In this document: one piece after another, positions 57,027 to 64,000 of the stretch
Layout: each line of letters begins with the position of its first letter
Numbering within the stretch: the stretch's first letter is position 1
Assembly (NCBI RefSeq): GCF_000938305.1
Contig: NZ_JYMT01000038.1
Location: 62,001-126,000 of the forward strand
Direction: 5' to 3'
DNA length: 64,000 nt
Source of the DNA: Bradyrhizobium sp. LTSP885
GTDB lineage: Bacteria > Pseudomonadota > Alphaproteobacteria > Rhizobiales > Xanthobacteraceae
Notes under the pieces: generated by a model
Told to the model about the DNA's origin: nothing
Database searches by the model: none
Seen by the model: only the letters and a program-made list of their open reading frames with translations
Program-made: the position numbers and the translations under genes

Positions 57027-57281
57027 ATGATGAATGCGCTCAGTCGCGCCATTGCCGCTATCGGCATTGGCATCGCCGCCGTCGGACACTGGTTCTGGAT
57101 CCATCAGCACCATCCAACCCTGCCGCGCTCCAGTCTCTGGGCGATGAACGGAGCGTTCGATCTGTACGCCGGCATTTTCCTGCTCGGCGTCGGCGTCCAT
57201 GCCCTCGCATCCGGGTACTGGCTCGGCGATCTCGGGCAGCCAAATCGGCCGGCGCCAAGCTCGGTCCGAGAGCCGAATTAG
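57027..57281 (+). CDS. Small membrane protein of unknown function
   Basis: About 84 aa with two predicted membrane helices (AIAAIGIGIAAVGHWFW and AGIFLLGVGVHALASGYWL). The open frame starts further up at 56946, but GAGG before the ATGs at 57027-57032 makes that start more credible. It is between acdS and a fatty acid hydroxylase. The family is not recognised. Confidence 0.55.
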   Translation: MMNALSRAIAAIGIGIAAVGHWFWIHQHHPTLPRSSLWAMNGAFDLYAGIFLLGVGVHALASGYWLGDLGQPNRPAPSSVREPN

Positions 57282-57538
57282 TCGCGTGTCGGGGCGTCGG
57301 AGTGACCTTGGCAAGGGCCGCGAGGGCGAGTCAATGCGGCCTGCACCAGTGACGTGAACTTGCGGCAGCGCCATCACCGCGCCGAGCAGTTAGATGGAGG
57401 GGGTGCGGTCCAGGACTGTCACCAAAACCGAGGTATCGATTCACCCGGCCTTAAGGCAAATCCCGCTAAAAACTGCACTGCCGGCTTGGCTTCGCAATGG
57501 GTCTGCGCCGGCTTTGCGTCCGGACTGATGCGGGTCAC

Positions 57539-58462
57539 GTGGACAACATAGTCAATACCAGCACGTTCGTGTTCGAGGCTTGGCGTGGCGCGGTTTCCGA
57601 TCCCGGCAAGCAATTGATCTTCGCTGCCCTGCTTCTGCTGCTGGCTGCTTACATGGGCTGGCGATCGTCCTGGCCGCGCCGTGCGGTCGATGCGGTCGAA
57701 AGCGTGACGGCGACGCTCGCCATCTTCCTCATCAACATCCTGCTGACGCCCGCTGTGTGGCTGTTGTCGGAGCATTTCAAGGCGCTTTATGCATTGCTCG
57801 GAATACCGAGCGTGCCAGGCTCGGTCTGGGAGGGATTGCCGCTCTGGCTGCTCAGCGCCATCGCCATCGTGACTCAGGATTTCGCCAATTACTGGAATCA
57901 TCGCGCCATGCATCTGAAATGGCTGTGGCCGGTGCACGCGATCCATCATTCCGACCCTGTCGTCAACGGCTTGACGACATACCGCATCCACATCCTGGAG
58001 GCGTTGGTGATGTGGGGCTCCTATACCATTTTGCTGACGTGGCTCGGCATGCCCGCCGACGCAATCGGTATCGGTGCACTCTTCGTGACGTTCCACAACG
58101 TCTACGTCCATATCAATGTCGACTGGGGCCATGGTCCGCTGCGCTTGTTGATCGCCTCCCCGCGCTTTCACCGCTGGCACCATGCCGATGTGCCGGAGGC
58201 TCACGGCAAGAACCTCGCCAACATCTTTCCGTTCTTCGACTGGATGTTTGGCACCTATCGCGTCCCAGGACCATGCGATGCACCTGTTGGCGCCGCGGGT
58301 ATACCGCGCAACGACGTTGTGAAGCTGACATTGTGGCCGCTGCTGGAATGGGCACGGCTGGCGACCCTGTGGGTCGAAGCAAGACGAGCACGGATCGTCG
58401 GCTGGCTGGCGCGCGGCGCCGGTCTGGGCAAGAGCATGCCTTTCGACATCAAGGCCGACTAG
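57539..58462 (+). CDS. Sterol desaturase/fatty acid hydroxylase-family membrane protein
   Basis: Di-iron integral membrane oxygenase of about 307 aa. Several hydrophobic helices precede the His boxes, which are NHRAMH, HAIHHSD, HNVYVHINVDWG and HRWHHAD. Members hydroxylate or desaturate lipids such as hopanoids, carotenoids or fatty acids. GTG at 57539 looks like the native N-terminus; ATG 57497 would add 14 unconvincing residues. Bradyrhizobium makes hopanoids and unusual lipid A, but the substrate here is unknown. Confidence 0.83.
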   Translation: MDNIVNTSTFVFEAWRGAVSDPGKQLIFAALLLLLAAYMGWRSSWPRRAVDAVESVTATLAIFLINILLTPAVWLLSEHFKALYALLGIPSVPGSVWEGLPLWLLSAIAIVTQDFANYWNHRAMHLKWLWPVHAIHHSDPVVNGLTTYRIHILEALVMWGSYTILLTWLGMPADAIGIGALFVTFHNVYVHINVDWGHGPLRLLIASPRFHRWHHADVPEAHGKNLANIFPFFDWMFGTYRVPGPCDAPVGAAGIPRNDVVKLTLWPLLEWARLATLWVEARRARIVGWLARGAGLGKSMPFDIKAD

Positions 58463-58477
58463 AATTGCTCCGGCGTC

Positions 58478-59419
58478 CTATTCGAACCGCCGCAGCGTGT
58501 GCAGCGTGATCTCGGCCGGGCAGTTGAGCCGCACCGGCGCGAGGCTGGTGCCGGCGCCGGTTGCGGTATAGCCGGCGAGACGCTCAAAACGCCAGGGGCC
58601 GGCGCCCATCCGGCGCGGCAGCCGCGCCTCCAGCTTGATCGCGATGCCGCCGGGCAGGCAGAGCTGGCCGCCATGGGTGTGGCCGCTCAGCATGAGATCG
58701 AAGCCGGCCTGCGCCGCCGCACGATACGACTCCGGCGTATGTGCCAGCAGCACCGAGAACGCATCGCGTGGAATTCCTGCAGCTGCCTTCGCAATGTCGT
58801 CGGCGCGATAGAAATGCGCGTCGTCGATGCCGGCGAGATGGATGGTGTCACTGCCGCGTGCAATCGTCTCGGATTCGTTGAACAGCATCCGGATCCCGAT
58901 CGCCTCCAGCGCCGGCGTCATGCGGATGCTGTCGTGATTGCCGAGGATGCCGTAGAGCGGCGGCCTCAGCCGGGCGCAAAGCTCCGTCATCAACGCGAGG
59001 CTTGTGTCGAACGGACCGAAGGTTTTGCCGCGATAGTCGCCGGTCAGCACGCAGATGTCGCACGCAATGTCGCCGACAAAACTCGTCAGGTGCCGCATGG
59101 CGCCTGTGCTGATGTCGGCGTGAAGATCGCTGAGCTGCAGGATTGTGAAGCCGTCGAAGCTCGCCGGCAGGTTGGCTGACGTCACGATGTTCCGCCTCAG
59201 CTCGACACGGTCCGCATTGCGCCGCGCGCGGCCATAGAGGCCCGCGGCCTTGAGTGCGCCTTCGACGATCCATGGTGCGAGCTGCCAGTTCTCGACATTG
59301 AACAGCAGCGTACCCTGGCCGAACAGTTGCGCCTCGTGCTCGGTCTCGACCGCGAGCCGGCGCGCGACATGGTCGGCGCCGATCCGCTCGATCAATCCCT
59401 GCAAGTCTCCCTCGGTCAT
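58478..59419 (-). CDS. Calcineurin-like metallophosphoesterase
   Basis: A 313-aa phosphoesterase. Metal-binding motifs run in order: SDLHADIS, GDYRGKTFGP, GNHDSIR, AHTPE and SGHTHGGQLCLP. The C-terminal half matches the YkuE-like group. There is no clear signal peptide; the N-terminal 80 residues are a separate helical region. ATG 59419 is used rather than the longer frame. The substrate is unknown. Confidence 0.9.
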   Translation of the reverse strand: MTEGDLQGLIERIGADHVARRLAVETEHEAQLFGQGTLLFNVENWQLAPWIVEGALKAAGLYGRARRNADRVELRRNIVTSANLPASFDGFTILQLSDLHADISTGAMRHLTSFVGDIACDICVLTGDYRGKTFGPFDTSLALMTELCARLRPPLYGILGNHDSIRMTPALEAIGIRMLFNESETIARGSDTIHLAGIDDAHFYRADDIAKAAAGIPRDAFSVLLAHTPESYRAAAQAGFDLMLSGHTHGGQLCLPGGIAIKLEARLPRRMGAGPWRFERLAGYTATGAGTSLAPVRLNCPAEITLHTLRRFE

Positions 59420-59502
59420 CGTCGTCCGTCCGCACCGCGGGTGCGGCTCGCGTGACACTATCACGCGTGATGAGGGCGCGGAAAACCTCTGGGCTTGTCG
59501 CC

Positions 59503-61251
59503 TCAGACCATGGGGACGCGCCTGGCGGCAATCGCGGCCGGCGAGATCACCTCGATGTCGAGCGGCACTTGCCAGCGTTCGGTGAAGCGCACAAGCGGCG
59601 GCGCGTTGCTGCCCCGCGCGCCCTCCAGCACGAAGCCGTCATAGCCCGAATTCATCACCTCGTTGCACTTCTGCACATAGACCGGGAAGCCGCCGATATA
59701 GGGCATGAACACCCGGGGCCGGCCGGGGATGTTGGTGCCGACATACCAGGAGCTGCAGGTCGAGCGCAGCGACACCGTCGAGACATCGGTGACATGGGCG
59801 ACCCAGGCGTCCTCATCCTCACGTGTCGGCTCGATGGTGCCGGCGCCGATGTGGCGCATGTGGCCAAGGCAATCCGCCAGCCAGTCGACATGCTGCTCGA
59901 TCGCCTGGATCATGCTCGCCAGCACCGACGGGCTGCCGGGCCCGGTGATCATGAACAGGTTTGGAAAGCCTTCGGAGGCGAGGCCGAGATAGGCGCGCGG
60001 GCCGGCCCGCCATTTCTCGGCGAGCGTGCGACCGCCGCGGCCGGTGATCGCAATCTTGTCGAACGAGCCGGTCATCGCGGCGAAGCCAGTGGCAGACACG
60101 ATGGCGTCGAGCTTGTACTCGGCGCCGTCGACCACAATGCCGTCGGTGGTGAAGCGCTCGATCGGCGCTTTGGACACGTCGACCAGCTTCACATGCGGCA
60201 GATTGTAGGTCTCGAAATAGTTGGTATCGACGCAGAGCCGCTTGCAGCCGAACACGTTCTGCGGGGACAGCAGCTCGGCGGTCGCGGGATCCTTGACGAT
60301 GCCGCGGATCTTCTCGCGCGCGAAGCCGGCGATGGTGTCGTTGGCGTCCTTCTCGAACAGCAGGTCGCCAAACGCACCGAGGAACGGCAGACCGCCGCGC
60401 TGCCAGGCCTCCTCATATTGCCGCTCGCGCTCCTCGGCGCTCGCCTCCAATGCGGGCTGGGCGTTGAACGGGAAATAGAAGCCGGTCGGACGCGCCCGCG
60501 CCTTTGCGCGCAGTTCCGGATAATGCGCCTTGGCCTCTCTCAGATAGTCAGCGGACAGCGCCTCGTTCCATGCCGGCACCGACCAGGTCGCGGTGCGCTG
60601 GAACACGGTGAGCTGCGAGGCCTGCCGCGCGATGATCGGGATCGACTGAATCGCCGACGAGCCGGTGCCGATGACGCCGACGCGTAGGCCGGTGAAGTCG
60701 ACACCCTCATGCGGCCATTCGCCGGTGTGATAGATCGGTCCGTGGAAATCCTCCATGCCGGCGAAGACCGGACGGTTCGGCGCCGACAGGCAGCCGACCG
60801 CCATGATGCAGAATTTTGCGGTGACCCTGTCGCCGCGGTCGGTCTCGACCGTCCAGGTGCCGACCGTCTCGTCGAAGGTCGCCGCGGTGACACGGGTGTC
60901 GAACACGATCTGGCTGCGCAGGTCGAAGCGGTCGGCGACATGGTTGGCGTACTCGAGAATTTCCGGTTGCGGCGAATATTTCTCTGACCAGCTCCAGTCC
61001 TGGTCGAGCTCTTCGGAGAACGAGAACGAATATTGCAGGCTCTCGACGTCGCAGCGCGCGCCGGGATAGCGGTTCCAGTACCAGGTGCCGCCGACACCGC
61101 CGCCGGCCTCATAGACCCGCGCGGTGAAGCCGAGCCTGCGCAGCCGATGCAGCATGTACATCCCGGCAAAGCCCGCGCCGATCACGACGGCGTCGAACGT
61201 TCCGGTCTCCGCGGAGCGCGCAGTCTCGCGCGCGGCGCTCTCCTGGGCCAT
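59503..61251 (-). CDS. Baeyer-Villiger-type flavin monooxygenase
   Basis: A 582-aa NADPH/FAD enzyme that inserts oxygen next to a ketone. The first Rossmann motif is VIGAGFAGMYMLHRLR near residue 24, then GGVGGTWYWNRYPGARCD, the BVMO fingerprint FHGPIYHTGEWP, and the NADPH motif VIGTGSSAIQ. The C-terminal DAIVSATGF motif is present. The ATG at 61251 has AAGGGA upstream; the longer frame is not needed. Such enzymes act on cyclic ketones or steroids; the real substrate is open. Confidence 0.92.
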   Translation of the reverse strand: MAQESAARETARSAETGTFDAVVIGAGFAGMYMLHRLRRLGFTARVYEAGGGVGGTWYWNRYPGARCDVESLQYSFSFSEELDQDWSWSEKYSPQPEILEYANHVADRFDLRSQIVFDTRVTAATFDETVGTWTVETDRGDRVTAKFCIMAVGCLSAPNRPVFAGMEDFHGPIYHTGEWPHEGVDFTGLRVGVIGTGSSAIQSIPIIARQASQLTVFQRTATWSVPAWNEALSADYLREAKAHYPELRAKARARPTGFYFPFNAQPALEASAEERERQYEEAWQRGGLPFLGAFGDLLFEKDANDTIAGFAREKIRGIVKDPATAELLSPQNVFGCKRLCVDTNYFETYNLPHVKLVDVSKAPIERFTTDGIVVDGAEYKLDAIVSATGFAAMTGSFDKIAITGRGGRTLAEKWRAGPRAYLGLASEGFPNLFMITGPGSPSVLASMIQAIEQHVDWLADCLGHMRHIGAGTIEPTREDEDAWVAHVTDVSTVSLRSTCSSWYVGTNIPGRPRVFMPYIGGFPVYVQKCNEVMNSGYDGFVLEGARGSNAPPLVRFTERWQVPLDIEVISPAAIAARRVPMV

Positions 61252-61524
61252 GGCCAGTCCCTTCCCTGTTTGTTTTGGCCGCGCCTCATGGGACGCGGCA
61301 AGGAAGATTAGGGCGAGCGCGGTATGGCCTGCAAGCAAGCGCGTTGCCGCGCAGCGAATGGCTCGTATGTCGGGGCAATCGCTGCGGTATCCGGACGCCC
61401 TTTTGCGAGGATGGGCGCGGGATGGACCTAAGCGCCTGAACCCCCACTTTATGAAGCCGTTAACGTCGACCAGCGCTCGCTGAGACGAATGGGGTTTTGC
61501 AACCTGTCTCTATCGGGAATCACG

Positions 61525-61909
61525 ATGAAACTCGGCTGGCGGCCACAAAAGTGGCTGGAGAAGAAGAGCAAATCAGGTTTTCGCGGCTACCCTGTCGGAA
61601 CCGTGGCGTTCTACGGTCCCGACGATAAACGCGCCAGCAAGGTCGCCGTTGCGGTAATTACAGCGCCGGAGGCGCCGCCGTTCGCATTGCGCAGATGGCT
61701 CGTTGAGAGCGGCGATATCCGCGACAATTCGACGGTCATGGAGGAGGTTGCCGCCTTTCTCCGTGCGGAAGAGGTCCGCTCTGTCGCGCTAACGCCGGAG
61801 TTGTTGGGATGTCCACATGAAGAGGGAGTCGATTATCCCGAACGTGAGGGTCTGTCCTCACTGTCCATACTGGGCAAACCGCAAGCGTCCCGTATCCCGG
61901 GATGGATGA
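61525..61909 (+). pseudogene. Small conserved-type protein disrupted by a frameshift
   Basis: Coding from ATG 61525 gives about 110 good residues, with GYPVGTVAFYGPD and LLGCPHEEGVDYPE. After that the same frame becomes non-protein-like and runs on into recQ to 62130. Skipping one G in the GGG at 61848-61850 restores CPHCPYWANR and a stop at 61907-61909, 20 nt before the recQ end. I recall this CPHEEG...CPxCPxW pattern in a rhizobial hypothetical family. So the gene probably has a one-base insertion, natural or a sequencing error. The Cys pairs suggest a zinc site. Confidence 0.65.
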
Positions 61910-61929
61910 ACAAGGCGGTTGGCGTCCGA

Positions 61930-63798
61930 TCAGCCTTCCGTCCTGTTCACCAACCTGATCAGCTCGGTGCCGTAATGCTCGAGCTTTTTGTCACCGATTC
62001 CGGCGATGCCGCGCAGATCGTCCAGCGTGTCCGGCCGCATCGCGGCAATACCGTCGATCGTGGAATCATGCAGCACCACATAGGCCGGCACGCCGCGCTG
62101 CCGCGCCACCTCCGAACGCCAGGCGCGTAGCGCCGCATGCAGCGTGGGGTTGGCGGCGGCGCCCTTGCTATCGGCCGCCTGTGCGAGTTCGCCGCGGCGC
62201 GACTTGCCGCGGATCGCGCGGTTGCGCGCGCCTTCCGGCTGCTCGCGTAGCATCACCGCAGTCTCACCCTTCAGCACGCCGCGGGCACTCTCGGTCAGCT
62301 TCAGCGCGCCGAAGGCGTCGCTGTCCGCGCGCAGATGACCCATCGCCACGAGCTGGCGCAGCACCGCGCGCCACTGCTTCTCGTTGAGTTCGCGGCCGAT
62401 GCCGAACACCGACAATTGCTCATGGTTGAACTGCTTGACGCGCTCGGTGAGGCGCCCGACCAGCACATCGATCAGGTGCATGGCGCCAAAACGTTGCCCG
62501 GTGCGATAGACGCAGGACAATAGTTTCTGCGCCAATACCTTGCCATCGCGAATGCGCGGCGGCGTCAGGCAATTGTCGCAATTGCCGCAGCTCTCGCTGC
62601 CTTGCGTCTCGCCGAAATAGCCGAGCAGGCGCTGCCGGCGGCAGTGCACCGTCTCGGCCAGCGCGACCAGCGCGTCGAGCTTGCCGATCGAGACGCGTTT
62701 GAAGGCGTCGGAGCCGGTCGATTCGTCGATCATGCGGCGCTGCTGCACGATGTCGGAGAGGCCGTAGGCCATCCAGGCGGTCGACGGCTTGCCGTCACGC
62801 CCGGCGCGGCCGGTCTCCTGGTAATAGGCCTCGACGCTCTTGGGCAAATCGAGATGCGCGACGAAGCGCACATCCGGCTTGTCGATGCCCATGCCGAACG
62901 CGATGGTGGCAACGATCACGACGCCGTCCTCGTTGATGAAGCGATCTTGATTCCTGGCACGCACGCTGGCATCGAGCCCGGCATGGTAGGGTAGCGCGAG
63001 AATGCCGGCGTCGCTCAGTGACGCCGCGACATCCTCGACCTTGGCGCGGGACAGGCAGTAGACGACGCCGGCGTCGCCCGGATGCCGTTCGGCGATCAGA
63101 TTCTTGAGTTGCGTCGTCGCGTTCTGCTTGTCGACGATCTCGTAGCGGATGTTGGGCCGGTCGAAGCTCGCAACGAATTCCGGCGCGTCGACGAGTTGCA
63201 GCCGCTCCGCAATCTCTTTCCGCGTCATCGCATCGGCGGTCGCGGTCAGCGCAATGCGCGGCACGTTGGGAAAACGTTCGGCGAGCGCCGAGAGGCCGAT
63301 ATATTCGGGACGGAAGTCATGGCCCCATTGCGAGACGCAATGCGCCTCGTCGATCGCAAATAGCGCGATCTTCGCCTGGCCGAGCAGATTGAGGCAGCGC
63401 GGCGTCAGCAGCCGTTCCGGCGCGACGTAGAGCAGATCGAGGTCGCCCGCGAGCAGCCGCCGCTCGACCTCGGAGGCCTCCTGATAGGACAGCGTCGAGT
63501 TCAGCACGGCGGCATTGACGCCGGCCTCGGTCAGGCCCGCGACCTGGTCGCGCATCAGCGCGATCAGCGGCGAGACCACGATGCCGCAGCCGTCGCGCAG
63601 CAATGACGGCAGCTGGTAGCACATCGACTTGCCGCCACCGGTCGGCATCAGCACCAGGCAATTGCCGCCGTCCGCGACATGGCGGATGATCTCTTCCTGC
63701 GCGCCGCGGAAGCCCGGCAAGCCGAACACGTGGTTGAGCACGGACAGCGCATCGCGAGGCGGGGCAGATGCACGATCGAGGGCGGGCTGGGCGGTCAT
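61930..63798 (-). CDS. recQ: ATP-dependent DNA helicase RecQ
   Basis: A 622-aa 3'-5' helicase for recombination and repair. Walker A is TGGGKSMCYQLP, motif II is DEAHCVSQWGHDFRPEY, and motif V-VI reads FGMGIDKPDVRFV then QETGRAGRDG. A zinc-binding region has CRRQRLLGYF and CGNCDNC, followed by winged-helix RQC, and a C-terminal HRDC domain (VARQRGVPAYVVLHDSTI). ATG 63798 (MTAQPALDR) is preferred over the longer frame. Confidence 0.95.
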   Translation of the reverse strand: MTAQPALDRASAPPRDALSVLNHVFGLPGFRGAQEEIIRHVADGGNCLVLMPTGGGKSMCYQLPSLLRDGCGIVVSPLIALMRDQVAGLTEAGVNAAVLNSTLSYQEASEVERRLLAGDLDLLYVAPERLLTPRCLNLLGQAKIALFAIDEAHCVSQWGHDFRPEYIGLSALAERFPNVPRIALTATADAMTRKEIAERLQLVDAPEFVASFDRPNIRYEIVDKQNATTQLKNLIAERHPGDAGVVYCLSRAKVEDVAASLSDAGILALPYHAGLDASVRARNQDRFINEDGVVIVATIAFGMGIDKPDVRFVAHLDLPKSVEAYYQETGRAGRDGKPSTAWMAYGLSDIVQQRRMIDESTGSDAFKRVSIGKLDALVALAETVHCRRQRLLGYFGETQGSESCGNCDNCLTPPRIRDGKVLAQKLLSCVYRTGQRFGAMHLIDVLVGRLTERVKQFNHEQLSVFGIGRELNEKQWRAVLRQLVAMGHLRADSDAFGALKLTESARGVLKGETAVMLREQPEGARNRAIRGKSRRGELAQAADSKGAAANPTLHAALRAWRSEVARQRGVPAYVVLHDSTIDGIAAMRPDTLDDLRGIAGIGDKKLEHYGTELIRLVNRTEG

Positions 63799-63898
63799 GA
63801 GTCCTGGGGTCAACAGGCGGTGATCGAGGTCCTGGGACCGAACGATACCGGAACGAGATGTGTTAATACGCTGGTCCCATCGCAAACTCAATTCAGGC

Positions 63899-64000
63899 AT
63901 GGCCGGTCAATTGCGGATCATCACAGGCATTGCCGCTGTCGTGCTGGTCGCCGGCGCGGCCGCGGGCTTTGCCGTCGCCTGGCGGCCGTCGATTGCGGCG
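63899..64000 (+). CDS. Start of a membrane-anchored or exported protein (truncated by window)
   Basis: The frame from ATG 63899 is open to the window end, 34 codons. MAGQLRIITGIAAVVLVAGA and the following residues make an N-terminal membrane helix or signal peptide. It is divergent from recQ with 100 nt between. I recall a cytochrome c subunit next to recQ in related genomes, but the visible part has no haem motif, so function is unassigned. Confidence 0.6.
   Translation, partial: MAGQLRIITGIAAVVLVAGAAAGFAVAWRPSIAA

Noticed and set aside
59452..60687. A 411-codon plus-strand frame opposite the Baeyer-Villiger monooxygenase
   Set aside because: Its composition is His/Arg/Asp-rich with no motif, and the minus-strand enzyme has all its fingerprints.

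Overview
This 64 kb window comes from a GC-rich alphaproteobacterial chromosome. The best fit is Bradyrhizobium or a close Nitrobacteraceae relative. The signs are a divergent acdR/acdS pair, a minCDE operon preceded by a CtrA-type box, many Rhizobiales-style intergenic palindromes, and protein families typical of that group (form II CoxSLM, otsBA, TadG, azlCD). Only the DNA was read, so the genus is an inference.

Layout. (1) 1-13.3 kb is an oxidation block: a coxSLM-type molybdenum hydroxylase on the minus strand; a PQQ-dependent alcohol dehydrogenase carrying the lanthanide-type Asp-x-Asp pair, followed by a protein fusing a dehydrogenase-associated periplasmic binding domain to a cytochrome c; two LuxR-type response regulators; a soluble hybrid histidine kinase overlapping a FIST sensor gene; and a DUF779 protein next to an NAD-dependent aldehyde dehydrogenase. 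Together they suggest alcohol to aldehyde to acid oxidation under a dedicated sensor system. (2) 13.6-20 kb holds a chemoreceptor, an MFS permease and otsB-otsA for trehalose, with an EcfG-like promoter in front of otsA. (3) 20-37 kb looks mobile. A tRNA-Ser(GGA) is followed by a tandem degenerate repeat and the first codons of a tyrosine integrase. Copies of the tRNA 3' end occur at 30.67 kb (14 nt exact) and 36.9 kb (two mismatches), each preceded by the same imperfect ~75-nt sequence. Cargo includes a repeat-rich autotransporter, flavin-binding proteins, a flavin monooxygenase, a nitroreductase, a DUF2786-like protein, a LacI regulator, an M20 deacylase and an amino-acid-type ABC transporter. 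(4) 37-49.3 kb is a mosaic: MOSC-reductase fusion, ParB-like protein, AzlCD with a CGNR regulator, a methyltransferase-phasin fusion bracketed by a TetR gene and a stray TetR 3' fragment, a reductase, TadG, and an amine oxidase with a divergent Lrp regulator. (5) 49.3-64 kb is core-like: minCDE plus a fourth overlapping small gene, sirtuin, serine hydrolase, small Bradyrhizobium-type hypotheticals, acdR/acdS, fatty acid hydroxylase, phosphoesterase, Baeyer-Villiger monooxygenase, a frameshifted small gene, recQ, and the start of a membrane-anchored protein.

The most useful leads are the lanthanide-type dehydrogenase with its fused binding protein-cytochrome, the tRNA-Ser island with two right-end-like copies, the methyltransferase-phasin fusion, and the single-base frameshift before recQ.
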